Below, in pieces: positions 30,001-38,457 of a stretch of 64,000 nucleotides of DNA. Both the position numbers and the translations under genes were made by a program. Source of the DNA: Anabaena lutea FACHB-196 (GTDB lineage: Bacteria; Cyanobacteriota; Cyanobacteriia; Cyanobacteriales; Nostocaceae); the NCBI RefSeq assembly GCF_014698305.1, contig NZ_JACJST010000007.1:1-64000 (forward strand), given 5' to 3'. The notes below the pieces were generated by a model. It was not told the origin of the DNA, ran no database searches, and worked only from the letters and a program-made list of their open reading frames with translations. Position 1 is the stretch's first letter; every line of letters begins with the position of its first letter.

Positions 30001-30093
30001 ACGATATATAGCATTTTTACTATTAAAAATTAGTTCAGAGGTGATTTCGTAACCAGGTAAAGATAACAACAGTTGATTAGTTTGATTTATCAT
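24058..30093 (-). CDS. Giant Ser/Thr kinase-ATPase-GAF-histidine kinase-receiver protein
   Basis: A 2011-residue signalling protein. Domains in order: Ser/Thr kinase (residues 14-275, with Lys in [14 protein letters not shown] catalytic loop and IDFG); AAA-type ATPase (Walker [11 protein letters not shown] near 338, Walker [13 protein letters not shown] near 463); a long helical TPR-like region (about 700-1300); GAF (about 1330-1485); coiled coil; HisKA ([15 protein letters not shown] near 1540); HATPase ([19 protein letters not shown], about 1665-1750); receiver (ILVVDDNQ, phosphoacceptor in [17 protein letters not shown]; about 1803-1915); and a short helical tail. The family is common in Nostocales, with Anabaena members implicated in metal, nitrogen or heterocyst-related responses; the signal here is unknown. 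It follows two other signalling genes on the same strand. Confidence 0.92.
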   Translation of the reverse strand: MINQTNQLLLSLPGYEITSELIFNSKNAIYRGYRIIDKCPVVLKTFSHHLPLPEQVAELKQEYEVQRQLQLPGVVQAYALEKVNNQPILVLEDFGAESLARLELAGKLELSEFLELAISITIALGQVHAAGIIHKDINPHNIVFNQSTGQIKLIDFGISTVLAREKSTLKHLQTLEGTLPYISPEQTGRMNRDIDYRSDFYSLGVTFYELITGNLPFPGSDALEVVHAHIAKQPISPYQLTEGHCPEAISNIILQLMAKNAEDRYQSDYGLQRDLEQCLYELQTQGMIQIFPLSYRDAKDKFILPQKLYGREQERQQLLAAYERVSQGQCELVLVKGYSGVGKSALVREIHQPMTAKRGNYISGKYDQYQRNIPYYALTQAFNELCDRLLAEPEEILIQWNQRIIQAVGNNGQVLIDVIPSLERVIGTQPPVTPVGLQEAQNRFQLLFQNFIQAICCPEHPLVIFIDDLQWADTSSLSLLQSLMQDFSHQSLLIIGAYRDNEVDITHSLKLALDSIQQSGATISTIELQNLSIANVNSLIADALLTQPEYTHSLSELVYSKTQGNAFFTNEFLKSLYTEGLLKFYHQKRQWQWDIGKINLQNITDNVVDLMISKIAQLQPTTQQCLQLAACIGNQFDLATLAIICQRPIQTTLTEIWTAITSGFIIPLNDKYKLLNIQTYQQPINHEIKFKFQHDRVQQAAYSLMDTAQKQATHLQIGRLLLAQNTPNQQESEIFEIVNQFNKVIPLIREESEQLQIAELNLKAGQRAKATSAYVSGFQYLATGVELLPKNHWQSYYNLSLKLYEEAAEAAYLSGDLQQTNQLTDVILQQATNLLERITTYEIKLQAYVAQNRFLEAINLGLDILEQLGIEFPASSTQANISIKLQYLQSHLHDKTVADLLELPLMTDPTQLAAIRILLTIAAAAYVSAPDLYILIILQLVKLSIEFGNARGSTYGYAAYGLLLCGVFSEITTGFEFGQLALRLLEKLNAQEFRSKTFLIVNSFINHWQSHVSTTLKPLLAGYPIGVETGDLEFGSYCVFNYFSHQFLLGKELKSLSEEMTTYMTLLGQLKQQTTLNWLRIYQQLTFNFLGAVENNCCLKGTSYDVELMLPIHQTIGDRTAIAVIYNYQLMLCYLFGNYTQARINSELGKQYLDAVVGLLISTNFYFYDSLSYLAVYHQSSVAEQTEILDQVQINQAKMQLWANHAPMNFLHKWYLVKAETYRILKQPLEAMEYYDLAIAGAKENEYIQEEALANELAGQFYLELGREKIGIVYLQEAYYGYLRWGALAKITDLEARYPQWLRITAPLSTTRSVNSSTSSANLDFASIIKASQALSSEIILHHLLDKLMKIVLENAGASKGYLVLKKENDWMLEAEGKINNQTIQIFASTPLNEISKTSIPKSILNYVARTQEIIVLNTVNPYGNFSKDPYIEIEKPKSILCTPILNQGKIIGLLYLENQLTSGAFTPERLEVLHLLTAQAAVSIENALLYQNLEQTKQQVEEYSRTLEVKVEERTKELAQAKQTAELANQAKSEFLASMSHELRTPLNGILGYTQIMQRWLRQPQASHLLLQTQSSPPIEQHRHGVQVIHECGTHLLNLINDVLDLAKIEARKMELYPQELNLSSFLSSIVEMLRVRIHQKDIVFHYKADTNLPENVFVDEKRLRQVLINLLSNAIKFTDAGSVTFAVDLLELNVADTTSTACIRFTIKDTGVGMNPEQLEKIFQPFEQVGARVKQIEGTGLGLSISQRIVELMNSQIQVSSILGEGSSFCFVVTLPVITQSNIKNKTHNQGQIIGYSGEKRRILVVDDNQINRKVLIELLQSWGFICAEASNGAEGLTQVISWQPDLVITDIIMPVMDGFEFTRRLREDYQLNDLIIIAWSARSLGIKNNNAASLEVICNDFLPKPIQSEELLLCLHKHLQVEWVYEQPSSYISTPLEISEATLKVPPIEELQNIYNAAIIGDIAEIELQAKRIKQLDGQYSQFCDRILQLVQKFDVQAIVKLLKKTVL

Positions 30094-30113
30094 AAATAAT
30101 TCAGGATCTATTC

Positions 30114-30214
30114 TTACAGCAGATTGCAGATCAATGAGGTACAGAATCTAAATTGTAACCTAGACACATTCGCCAGTTTTATTCCTGACTCCTGACTCCT
30201 GAATTCTGCTGTAA
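30114..30214 (-). repeat. MITE-like element A, copy 2 (supplies the histidine kinase C terminus)
   Basis: A 101-bp copy bounded by TTACAGCAGA and TCTGCTGTAA, the opposite way round to copies 1 and 3. It lacks the nested GACGCTTCGCAGACCT block. The stop codon and roughly the last 17 codons of the gene at 30160-31536 lie inside it. Confidence 0.75.
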
Positions 30215-31536
30215 TTGTTAGAGGTGAACAATGGCAGTTGAATTACAAACTCTGTTCCTTGTCCATGAATAGATGTAAATTCCAACTTACCACCATGTTT
30301 TTCTTCAATAATTTCACGAGAGATAGTTAATCCTAATCCCGTTCCTTTTCCCACTGCTTTAGTAGTCATATAATGTTCAAATAACTGATTTTTGATCTCA
30401 GGACTTATACCTATACCATTATCTTTAATGTAAATACAAATGTGCTGATCATCTTGTAATTTAGTCCGAATATAAATATAATTAGGTCGAGCTTGAATAT
30501 CGGCAAATTGGCGACCATTATTGGTTTCTTCCACCGCATCAATGGCATTGGCTAAGATATTCATAAATACCTGGTTAACTTGTCCCGGGTAACACTCTAT
30601 TTCTGGTAAATTACTGTAATCTTTGATGACTATAATTTCTGGATGTTGTTCATTTGCTTTTAGTCTATGTCCGAGAATTAACAGTGTACTATCTAAACCT
30701 TCATGAATGTTAAATTTAATTTTAACATCTGTATCTACCCGTGAAAATGTCCGCATTGATTTACTAATATTGGCAATTCTGTTAGTTCCTTCTTGTAAAG
30801 ATTCTAGTAATTTAGGAAAATCTTGTGCCAGATAATCAAAATCAACTTCTGCTAACTTAGCTGCGATTTCTGTGACTGGTTCAGGGTAGTATTTTTGATA
30901 CATTCGCACCAAATTTATGATATCTTGTGTATAATCATATGCATATTTGAGATTGCCATTAATAAAGCCAACTGGATTATTAATTTCATGGGCAATACCA
31001 GCTACTAACTGTCCCAGTGAAGACATTTTTTCATTTAAAATTAATTGCGATTGAGCTTTTTTAAGTTCTAAAGTACGTTCTTGGATTCGCTGTTCTAAAG
31101 ATGCATTTAGCTCAACTAAACTATTATTGTTTTTGGTCAATTGCTGAGTTAAGTTCTGTAGTTTAAGATGCAGATTAACTCGCATTAATACCTCTTCTTG
31201 TTGAAAAGGTTTAGTAATATAATCAACTGCCCCGGATGAAAATCCTTTAACTTTATTTTCAGCATCTACTAAAGCAGTCATAAAAATGATAGGAATGTTC
31301 TGAAATTTTGGCTGTGATTTAATACATTTACAAGTTTCAAATCCATCTAGTCCTGGCATCATTACATCAAGTAAAATTAAATCTGGTGTAGCAATATCAA
31401 GACGTTCTAGGGTAGTTTTCCCATCATTAGCAATCAAAACTCTAAATCCAGATTCTCGTAAAAAGTCAAAGAGAACTTTAATATTAGTGGGGTTATCATC
31501 TACAATTAAAAGAGTAGTTTGTTCAGGGTTTTTCAT
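30160..31536 (-). CDS. Receiver-histidine kinase hybrid
   Basis: A 458-residue protein. The N-terminal receiver (residues 7-125) has the acidic pocket LLIVDDN, phosphoacceptor D57 in LLDVMMPGLDGFETC and Lys in ITKPFQ. A coiled coil (about 130-165) leads to a HisKA-type helix (SLGQLVAGIAHEINNPVGFI) and an HATPase domain (NILANAIDAVEE, IKDNGIGI, GTGLGLTISREI). Receiver-first kinases of this kind receive phosphate from another kinase and pass it on. The last 17 residues (SRIQESGVRNKTGECV) are encoded by a mobile repeat and are unlike normal kinase ends. It starts 11 bp after the REC-GGDEF-EAL gene, so the two are surely cotranscribed. Confidence 0.92.
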   Translation of the reverse strand: MKNPEQTTLLIVDDNPTNIKVLFDFLRESGFRVLIANDGKTTLERLDIATPDLILLDVMMPGLDGFETCKCIKSQPKFQNIPIIFMTALVDAENKVKGFSSGAVDYITKPFQQEEVLMRVNLHLKLQNLTQQLTKNNNSLVELNASLEQRIQERTLELKKAQSQLILNEKMSSLGQLVAGIAHEINNPVGFINGNLKYAYDYTQDIINLVRMYQKYYPEPVTEIAAKLAEVDFDYLAQDFPKLLESLQEGTNRIANISKSMRTFSRVDTDVKIKFNIHEGLDSTLLILGHRLKANEQHPEIIVIKDYSNLPEIECYPGQVNQVFMNILANAIDAVEETNNGRQFADIQARPNYIYIRTKLQDDQHICIYIKDNGIGISPEIKNQLFEHYMTTKAVGKGTGLGLTISREIIEEKHGGKLEFTSIHGQGTEFVIQLPLFTSNNYSRIQESGVRNKTGECV

Positions 31537-31547
31537 AGCTTCTCCAT

Positions 31548-33425
31548 TTAATTAATTAAACAATTAGATAAGATATGATTTACTTGTTCACTAGGTAAAG
31601 GTTTATAGAATAAATATCCTTGTCCAAATTCACAACCTAACTCTTTTAATTTTTCTAGTTGTGTTTGGGTTTCAATACCTTCGGCAACAACATTAATTCC
31701 TAGGCAGTGTGCGAAGGAAATCATGGTTTTGACAATGGCTGTTCCTTCTATACCATAATCTAGACGCTCAATAAATGAGCGATCAATTTTTATTGAACTC
31801 ACTGGAAATTTATAAAATCGGCTGAAAGATGAGTATCCTGTTCCGAAATCATCAATACAAAGTTGAACACCAAGATCATGAATTTTTTCTAAAACTTGAG
31901 TGGTAATACTGAATTCTTCAATAAAAGCAGTTTCTGTTACTTCTAATTTAAGAAGTGCAGGTGATATTTGATTTTCATTAATAATGTATTTAATTTGTTC
32001 TACTAGTTCTAAATGTTGGATTTTTACAGAAGATAAATTAACATTAAATACGAGGGAATCAATAATAGCAAATTCCTGTTGCCACTGACGTATTTGTTGA
32101 CAAGCTAACTGCAAAGATAATAAATCTAAAGCCTGAATCAAACCAATTTCTTCTGCTAGGTTAATGAATTTATTCGGTGAGAGTAATCCCTGTTTTGGGT
32201 GTAACCAACGAATTAAAGCTTCAAAACCAATTAATTTTTGAGAATTGAGACAAAATATGGGTTGATAGTAAAGGCAAAATTCCTTTCTTTCAATTCCTTG
32301 ACGTAGTTCAATTTCCAACTGAATCCGCTCTAAAGTTCGAGCTTGCATTTCTGAAGTGAATAAGACATAGCGACCTTTTCCAGAACGTTTTGCTTCGTAC
32401 ATCGCTGCATCTGCATCACGAAGGATATCAGTGGGTTGATGATATTTGAGAGTAGAGGGTAAAATACCAATGCTGACACCAATATAAATTTGATATTCGT
32501 CGATTTGAAAAGGTATATGTAATTGTTCAATAATACATTTAGCAATCGCTTTTATATATTCAATACCATCTTTATTAGGCAGAAAAATTATAAATTTATC
32601 TCCTCCTAAACGTACTATTTTTCCGTTGCCATGTGTGCATTTATAAAGTCTTTCGGTAACTTTTTTTAGTAATTTATCACCAATAATATGTCCAAGACGA
32701 TCATTTGCATTTTTAAAATTATCTAGGTCAAGAAATAAAATTGCTGAGTCATCTTTTAATTGCTGCTGTGCGGAAAAGTTTGACAAATATTGCATTAACC
32801 AAGTACGATTAAACACTCCTGTTATAGAGTCATGAAAAGCTGTATAGATGAGTTTTTCCTCTCGCTGCTGAAGTTCATTTAGTGCCAAACTTAATGCCTG
32901 AGTTCGCTCAATTACTCTTTGTTCTAAGTCCTGATTGAGTTTTTGCAATTCTGTTTCTGCTATCTGACGAGCTACAATTTCTTGAGAAAGTTGTTGATTA
33001 TTTTCTTGAAGAGAGCGAGTTAAGCTATTCAGTTTTAAATGCAATTGTATGCGGGTTAAAACTTCCTGATGCTGAAATGGTTTGGTAATATAATCAACTG
33101 CTCCTAAATTTAATCCTTCAACTTTCTTCTCTGTATCAGTTAAAGCAGTCATGAAAATGATAGGAATTTCTTGAGCCTGATTGACTTTAAGACGACGGCA
33201 AACTTCAAAACCATCAATCATAGGCATCATGACATCCAATAAAATCAAATCGGGAGTAACATACTCTAATTTATTTAAAGCATCTTGACCATTTGTAGCA
33301 ACCAAAACTCTAAATCCAGACTCTGTTAAGAAAGTGAACAGAATTCTTAAATTCTCTGGATTATCATCCACAATCAATATTTGGACTGCTGGCTCTGTTT
33401 GCATAGACTTGTATAGAAATCTCAT
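31548..33425 (-). CDS. Receiver-GGDEF-EAL protein (c-di-GMP metabolism)
   Basis: A 625-residue protein: receiver (about 14-130, phosphoacceptor D64 in LLDVMMPMIDGFEVC, ITKPFQ), coiled coil (130-180), GGDEF domain (about 195-350) and EAL domain (about 365-620). The GGDEF signature reads GGDKF, with Lys in place of the catalytic-site Glu, so cyclase activity is probably lost. The EAL site looks intact (FEALIRWLHP, DDFGTGYSS and ETAFIE), so phosphodiesterase activity is likely. First gene of the three-gene signalling block. An internal Met at residue 8 (33404) is an equally good start. Confidence 0.92.
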   Translation of the reverse strand: MRFLYKSMQTEPAVQILIVDDNPENLRILFTFLTESGFRVLVATNGQDALNKLEYVTPDLILLDVMMPMIDGFEVCRRLKVNQAQEIPIIFMTALTDTEKKVEGLNLGAVDYITKPFQHQEVLTRIQLHLKLNSLTRSLQENNQQLSQEIVARQIAETELQKLNQDLEQRVIERTQALSLALNELQQREEKLIYTAFHDSITGVFNRTWLMQYLSNFSAQQQLKDDSAILFLDLDNFKNANDRLGHIIGDKLLKKVTERLYKCTHGNGKIVRLGGDKFIIFLPNKDGIEYIKAIAKCIIEQLHIPFQIDEYQIYIGVSIGILPSTLKYHQPTDILRDADAAMYEAKRSGKGRYVLFTSEMQARTLERIQLEIELRQGIERKEFCLYYQPIFCLNSQKLIGFEALIRWLHPKQGLLSPNKFINLAEEIGLIQALDLLSLQLACQQIRQWQQEFAIIDSLVFNVNLSSVKIQHLELVEQIKYIINENQISPALLKLEVTETAFIEEFSITTQVLEKIHDLGVQLCIDDFGTGYSSFSRFYKFPVSSIKIDRSFIERLDYGIEGTAIVKTMISFAHCLGINVVAEGIETQTQLEKLKELGCEFGQGYLFYKPLPSEQVNHILSNCLIN

Positions 33426-34041
33426 GATTTCAGTTTAAAAGGATCTTTGTAAAGTATCAAGTTGTATTGATACATAGCAATCTAGTTTGATTTATGAGAG
33501 TTTGTATGGCGTAGCCATATTTACTCGTGGAAGCTTTGAATAGGGAACTCTGAATAGGAAAAAAAGCGAGGTCAGTAAACCTGCGTAAATATAGCAGGTG
33601 ATATGATGTTCGCTTAATTACTTATCAAAAAAAATCGACCCGTCATCTCTTCTCCCATCTCCGCGTCAGCCCTAATTATAAGTCTTTAACGGAACACAAT
33701 ATGGCACGTGACAGTATGAAAAGTGGCTTAATACCGTTTTATCGCAGGTGACGCGGAGACGCGGGGACACGAGGATGCGGGGATGCGGAGACACGGGGAC
33801 AGGGATATTCATTTGTAGCTTTAATTAGGGCTGGCTGAATAAACGTAAAAACACTAATAGACAAGGCTTTCAGACTATTTGATGTGAAAAAAGTGCAAGA
33901 TTTTTCCAGGAGGAGTTTCAAAAAGAAAGCATTTTGAGGGGACTGGGAGGAAAATTTATCGATAGCAAATGGTTGAAACTATTCCCTATTCCCTATTCCC
34001 TCCCCTAAATATGCAATTTATTTTGCACGACTACTTAATTT
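33426..34041. other. Gene-free region with repeats
   Basis: About 600 bases upstream of the signalling block and downstream of murF. It holds a short palindrome TATGGCGTAGCCATA (33508-33522), an STRR run of GACGCGGAGACGCGGGGACA-like units (33749-33806), a 12-bp inverted repeat (separate entry), and ATTCCCTATTCCCTATTCCC (33981-34000). No convincing gene. It should contain the promoter of the REC-GGDEF-EAL operon near 33430-33540. Confidence 0.55.
33667..33833. repeat. Inverted repeat enclosing an STRR run
   Basis: CAGCCCTAATTA (33667-33678) and TAATTAGGGCTG (33822-33833) are exact inverse copies 143 bp apart. The G+C-rich STRR run lies between them. It could be a small non-autonomous element into which repeats have grown, or a relic of an insertion sequence. 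Confidence 0.5.
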
Positions 34042-35406
34042 TTACTGACTCCCGGTGGTCATTTCTGCCCGCAACTGATTGACTACCCGATTTAATCCTA
34101 CGGAATGGGCTGCTTTGAATAATAAGCGATCGCCCTCCTGCATATAATTCTTCAATCTGGCTACCAAATCCCCATGAGTAGTAAGACACTCAGAAGGTAT
34201 ACCAATAGCACTTTTGGCGATAGTTTCTGCATCTTGTCCATCCACCAAAACCAGCAAACCGTCTAACTGCAAATTCTGCACCATTTCCCCTACTTGTTGA
34301 TGCAGTTGTTGGGATCTTTCTCCTAATTCCTTCATTGCACCTAATACGGCAATTTTCCGCTTTCCGGGAGTATCTGCCAATAACTGCAACGCTGCTAACA
34401 TGGCTTCTGGGGCAGCATTATAGGTTTCATCTAAAATTAAAACATCATTAGGTAAAGTAAAGCGTTGGCATCTGCCTGTCGGCATATTCACCATGACACC
34501 ATTTTGTAGAGATGCCCAATCAATTTCTAATACCTGGGCTACAGCTAAAGCCGCCAAAAAATTAGTAGCATTGTGACGACCGGGCAAGGGTAAAGGTAAA
34601 CGCATTCCTGCCACTTCTACAACTTCATTGTCAATTAATTTTCCTTGGATATCGCCACCAGAAAAACCGTAACTGATAACTTTCCCCTGCCAAAATTTCG
34701 CTGCGGTTTCCATTAACAGGGGACTGTCATAATTGAGAATTGCCACACTATTAGCAGGCATTTCGGCTAATAACTCACATTTAGCTGCGGCTATGGCTGC
34801 TTCTGAACCGAGTAATTCAATATGTGCTGTTCCCACATTGGTAATTACGCCAATTGTTGGTTTTGCGATTTGCGTTAGTTCGGCAATTTGTCCTCTTCCC
34901 CGCATCGCCATTTCTATGACAGCAAAATCATGTTCTGTACCCAGTTCCAGGAGAGTTTTTGGCACACCGATTTCGTTATTGAAATTCCCATAAGTTTTGT
35001 GAACTTGTCCTTTGGTGGCTAAAACTGCGGCTATTAGTTCTTTTGTTGTCGTTTTTCCCACCGAACCTGTTACTCCAATTACAGGAACAGAAAAACTTTC
35101 ACGCCACCATCTCGCAATTTGCTGATATGCCTGAAGAGTGTCTTTCACCTGCAATACAGGAATCCCAGGATTTTCATAAGCATAATCGACAATTGCTGCG
35201 ATCGCACCAAAAGCCATCGCCATCGGTACAAACTCATGTCCATCAAACTTTTCGCCCCGCAAAGCCACAAACACTTCACCCGCTTGCAACATTCGGGTGT
35301 CTGTTTGAATACCACTGCCCAATTGGGCTAAAGCAGATGCAGATAAATTCACTGGTTGGGCTAAAAGAACTTCAACCAGTTGGGATAGAGTGGCAGAAAC
35401 AGGCAT
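34042..35406 (-). CDS. murF: MurF, UDP-MurNAc-tripeptide D-alanyl-D-alanine ligase
   Basis: A 454-residue cytosolic Mur ligase that adds D-Ala-D-Ala to UDP-MurNAc-tripeptide, the last soluble step of peptidoglycan precursor synthesis. The ATP-binding loop is VIGVTGSVGKTTTKELIAAV (about residues 109-128). The second domain has GNFNNEIGVPKTLLEL and the conserved ITNVGTAHIELLGS. The C-terminal domain has ILDETYNAAPEAMLAAL. Length is normal. It is transcribed away from the small membrane protein gene at 35957-36091 region and is not in an mur cluster. Confidence 0.95.
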   Translation of the reverse strand: MPVSATLSQLVEVLLAQPVNLSASALAQLGSGIQTDTRMLQAGEVFVALRGEKFDGHEFVPMAMAFGAIAAIVDYAYENPGIPVLQVKDTLQAYQQIARWWRESFSVPVIGVTGSVGKTTTKELIAAVLATKGQVHKTYGNFNNEIGVPKTLLELGTEHDFAVIEMAMRGRGQIAELTQIAKPTIGVITNVGTAHIELLGSEAAIAAAKCELLAEMPANSVAILNYDSPLLMETAAKFWQGKVISYGFSGGDIQGKLIDNEVVEVAGMRLPLPLPGRHNATNFLAALAVAQVLEIDWASLQNGVMVNMPTGRCQRFTLPNDVLILDETYNAAPEAMLAALQLLADTPGKRKIAVLGAMKELGERSQQLHQQVGEMVQNLQLDGLLVLVDGQDAETIAKSAIGIPSECLTTHGDLVARLKNYMQEGDRLLFKAAHSVGLNRVVNQLRAEMTTGSQ

Positions 35407-35956
35407 ACTGATAAATTTTAGGGTGTCTTAGTTTTAAATTTAAAAAACAGCGAACCTACACTAGCAAGGATTGAAGGAAGATATCTTCTACCAAATCCTA
35501 CAATCCTTGGGGTCAAAATATAAAAATAATTCGTAATTAAAGACTGTTTGAGAGGAGGATTTAGACCCCGACTCAAACAAATCCACCTATAGACGAAGGG
35601 GAATTAAACCCAAAAATTACGTTGGCGTAGCCTGCGGTCGGCATTATTACGTATCTCTAGCAGGACCGTAGGCACTATTACGAATTAGTAATTAGTTAAA
35701 ATATCAGTGGAATATATATGCCTGTTGCCTATTTCCGATGGTGTCGTGTCCGGTTAAATACTTATCATTAGGGCGGAGGCGAGGAGTTTTTTTTGATCAG
35801 CAATTAGCCGGACTAGATATTAGAAACTACACAAAATAGACAGAGGTATTCTTTATCAAAAAAATAAATTGCGTGTTTACTGTTCCCAAGAATTGACACA
35901 GTGTGAACACGCACCTTGAAGCGTTTCCAGTCAGAACTGTACAGTGAAGTGTAAAT
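35407..35956. other. Gene-free region with a hairpin and short repeats
   Basis: About 550 bases without a convincing gene. From 35549 there is GTTTGAG facing CTCAAAC 19 bases later, with GGATTT/AAATCC just inside and outside it, followed by an oligo-purine GACGAAGGGGAATTAAACCC. This resembles the end of a small insertion element, but no transposase remains. GTAGCCTGCGGTCGGC and GCAGGACCGTAGGC-type repeats follow at 35633-35675. A 17-codon reading frame at 35719 has no support. Confidence 0.45.
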
Positions 35957-36091
35957 TTAGTGTTCTGTCTTTTCAATTGTCTCAATCACGGCTAAACCTA
36001 TGCTAGAAGCTGCAATTAGCAGTATTGCCGAAAACAGGAAGGCATTGGTAAGCATCCGGAGGGCATCGTCAAAAAAAATGTAGGTAGTCAT
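35957..36091 (-). CDS. Predicted 44-residue single-span membrane protein
   Basis: ATG 36091 opens a 44-codon frame ending TAA at 35957-35959. The product begins MTTYIFFDDALRML and has one hydrophobic helix (AFLFSAILLIAASSIGLAVI, residues 17-36) and a charged end (ETIEKTEH). The layout resembles the small subunits that decorate photosynthetic or NDH membrane complexes, but I cannot match it to a named one. The frame is A+T-balanced and the hydrophobic pattern is coherent, so it is probably real. It lies in an otherwise empty 970-bp region. Confidence 0.5.
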   Translation of the reverse strand: MTTYIFFDDALRMLTNAFLFSAILLIAASSIGLAVIETIEKTEH

Positions 36092-36374
36092 TGGTTCAGC
36101 CTTTAAACTCTATGCTGGCGCTAGTATGGTTTATCTGTCTACAGCCTGATGACTGAATTTTCTTGATTAACTCCTAGCACTTGCATCTTAACAAAACTTT
36201 AGATGATTCAGGACATCATGACAAATTTTTTTTGCTAAAGTTTTCATGAATTTAACCTAAATTTGGTTAGGCACAATACAGAAAAATACTGAAAGTAAAA
36301 ATTAGGGCAATCTTCATTACCGTAATTTTTGTGAATTTACAGTAAATTCAGTCACTATTACTTAAGCAAATATC

Positions 36375-36899
36375 ATGACATCTTTACATTTAGTAATATG
36401 TACAAACCGCCTGTTATTAAAGCCGATATCGCTCAAATATAAGGAAGATATTTTTCAGGAATTCACTGCCGAAATTACGACATATTTATATGCCAGTCCA
36501 CCTAGAAAAATTGTAGATACTGAATTTTTTATTAATCAATCTTTACTAGAGATGGAAAAAGGAGAGAATTTAATAGTTGTGCTTTTAAGGAAAGATTCTC
36601 AAGAATTTTTAGGATGTAGTGGCATCAATCAAATTAATAGTAAATATCCCCAAACTGGAATTTGGTTAAAAAAATCAGCACATGGACAAGGCTATGCAAC
36701 AGAAGCAATTACAGCTTTAAAAAGCTGGGCTGATGAAAACTTAGATTATGAATATTTGAGATATCCTGTAGATCGGGCAAATACTTCCAGCCAGAGAGTC
36801 GCAGAAAAGTTAGGAGGTAAAATTGGAGGGGAATATGAGCATACTAATTTGAGTGGTAAAATCTTAAATGTAGTCGAGTATAGAATTCCCAAAAAATGA
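36375..36899 (+). CDS. GNAT N-acetyltransferase (RimJ/RimL type)
   Basis: A 174-residue acetyltransferase. The N-terminal TNRLLLKPISLKYKEDIFQE is typical of RimJ/RimL-like GNATs. The acetyl-CoA-binding motif A region reads TGIWLKKSAHGQGYATEAIT (about residues 95-114), with the GQGYATEA pyrophosphate loop, followed by the conserved ANTSSQRVAEKLGGKIGGEY. Such enzymes acetylate protein N termini or small molecules; the substrate is unknown. The ATG at 36375 follows AAGCAAATATC without a strong ribosome site. A repeat copy follows 15 bp after the stop. Confidence 0.85.
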   Translation: MTSLHLVICTNRLLLKPISLKYKEDIFQEFTAEITTYLYASPPRKIVDTEFFINQSLLEMEKGENLIVVLLRKDSQEFLGCSGINQINSKYPQTGIWLKKSAHGQGYATEAITALKSWADENLDYEYLRYPVDRANTSSQRVAEKLGGKIGGEYEHTNLSGKILNVVEYRIPKK

Positions 36900-36913
36900 A
36901 CAATGCTGGCTGA

Positions 36914-37049
36914 TTACAGCAGAATTCAGGAGACGCTTCGCAGACCTATGGCTTACACCACGCTGCGCTATCGGTTCAGGAGTAAAACTGGCTTGCTGCC
37001 TAGGTTTCAATTTTGATTCTGTACCTCATTGATCTGCAATCTGCTATAA
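36914..37049 (+). repeat. MITE-like element A, copy 3
   Basis: A 136-bp copy with ends TTACAGCAGA and TCTGCTATAA, in the same orientation as copy 1. It carries the nested GACGCTTCGCAGACCT block with a further 24-base palindromic piece (GGCTTACACCACGCTGCG). It sits between the convergent GNAT and deacetylase-like genes. Confidence 0.75.
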
Positions 37050-37061
37050 AAAAGAATACGA

Positions 37062-37973
37062 CTAACTTAAACAGGGTTCAATGGTGGCAATTACTGATGC
37101 TGAAAGTGTTGGTAAATCATAGCCGCCTTCTAAGCCAAAAAGGATTTTGCGAGTTAAGCCTAAACAATATTTTGTGAATAAACCATAATCTTCTGGCTGC
37201 AAATTCATACTTGCTAAAGGATCATCAGCATTAGCATCATAACCAGCACTGACAATTAATAAATCCGGCTGGAAATTGCCTAAAAAGGGGATGATTTTAT
37301 TTTCCCACAAGGGTTGATATTCAGTAATATCACTACCTGGACGAATAGGTAAATTTAACACATTATTATGAAAACCTTTTTCGGAAGCTTTCCCAGTACC
37401 GGGATAGGCTGGGTACTGATGTAGAGAACAATATGCAATTTGTGGGTGAGTTTCTACTATGGCTTGAGTACCATTACCGTGATGTACATCCCAGTCTAAG
37501 ATGGCAACACGGTTAATTCCCGGTTTTTCTAAGGCATAGACAGATGCAATGGCCGCATTGGAAAATAAGCAAAACCCCATTCCTGCATCGCTTTCGGCAT
37601 GATGTCCCGGTGGACGCGCTAATACAAATGCGGGATTTTCTGTGGCTAAAACAGCATCTACCCCATCCAACCAAGCACTCACCGCCAACAATGCTACATC
37701 ATAACTACGGGGGGAAACTGGGGTGTCTCCATCCAAATAACCACCGCCTGTGGAAGCAATTTCTTTAAGTTTGTTAACATATCTGGCAGTATGGACTTTT
37801 TCTATCCAAGACATCTGTCCGGGTTTTGTGGTTGGAGATAGCCATTCAATTTTTTGGCCAAAACTCGCAGCTTTTAAAGCTTTAACAATGGCGGTTAAGC
37901 GTTCTGGTTTCTCAGGATGATAGCGTCCTGTTTTATGTTCTAAAAATTCATCAGAATAAATTACTGGTAGCAT
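37062..37973 (-). CDS. Histone deacetylase-family protein
   Basis: About 303 residues from ATG 37973 (MLPVIYSDEFLEHKTGRYHP); an upstream ATG at 38003 adds ten residues that are not usual in the family. The arginase/deacetylase fold is shown by RPPGHHAESDAGMGFCLFSN (the catalytic His pair), the zinc ligands in ILDWDVHHGNGTQ and in VSAGYDANADDPLA, and the C-terminal LEGGYDLPTL. Bacterial members deacetylate acetylated lysines, polyamines or other small amides. The natural substrate here is unknown. Confidence 0.9.
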   Translation of the reverse strand: MLPVIYSDEFLEHKTGRYHPEKPERLTAIVKALKAASFGQKIEWLSPTTKPGQMSWIEKVHTARYVNKLKEIASTGGGYLDGDTPVSPRSYDVALLAVSAWLDGVDAVLATENPAFVLARPPGHHAESDAGMGFCLFSNAAIASVYALEKPGINRVAILDWDVHHGNGTQAIVETHPQIAYCSLHQYPAYPGTGKASEKGFHNNVLNLPIRPGSDITEYQPLWENKIIPFLGNFQPDLLIVSAGYDANADDPLASMNLQPEDYGLFTKYCLGLTRKILFGLEGGYDLPTLSASVIATIEPCLS

Positions 37974-38073
37974 GGGCTGGAACAAGCAAGATACTGAATG
38001 CAATTCTAACCTGTGTTAGGTTTTAACCCGGATTTCTCCCTAAATGTCTCTACACCTAAATTCAATTTTTTGA

Positions 38074-38394
38074 TCAAATCGATGATTGTTGACTATTTTC
38101 TGCATTTTGACGCAGTTCTTGCATAATCTGTGCGACTTCTGCAAGACTAAAATTTAAAACCTGTGCAATTTGTTATGTGGTTAAACCTAATGCTAATAAG
38201 CGAGGAACTGTATCTAATTTAGCTTTGCGTTCACCTGTTTCTATTCCTTCTTCTAAAGCTTGTTGATAAAATCGTGTTTGCTTTAACTCACTTAATCCAA
38301 ACATGGCTTCTATTTCCTCCCTATTCATTCTTGGAAATTTGTAAATTAAAATTGTCTCGATGATTTGTAATAGTTGTTGCTTAGGATTTTTATT
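38074..38394 (-). pseudogene. Rpn/DUF2887-type nuclease, C-terminal remnant with a stop
   Basis: On the minus strand the frame reads PKQQLLQIIETILIYKFPRM, then NREEIEAMFGLSELKQTRFY and LDTVPRLLALGLTT, a TAA (38173-38175), and QIAQVLNFSLAEVAQIMQEL. This is the well-known C-terminal half of the Rpn family of recombination-promoting nuclease/putative transposase proteins in cyanobacteria. The catalytic N-terminal part is gone (a TAG precedes the fragment) and the stop replaces a Glu codon (GAA to TAA). Clearly a relic. Confidence 0.8.
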
Positions 38395-38457
38395 CTAATA
38401 GTTTAGCATGGTACTGAAGACCCGCTTTAATTTTTCAAAACACGCAAACTCAAATTT

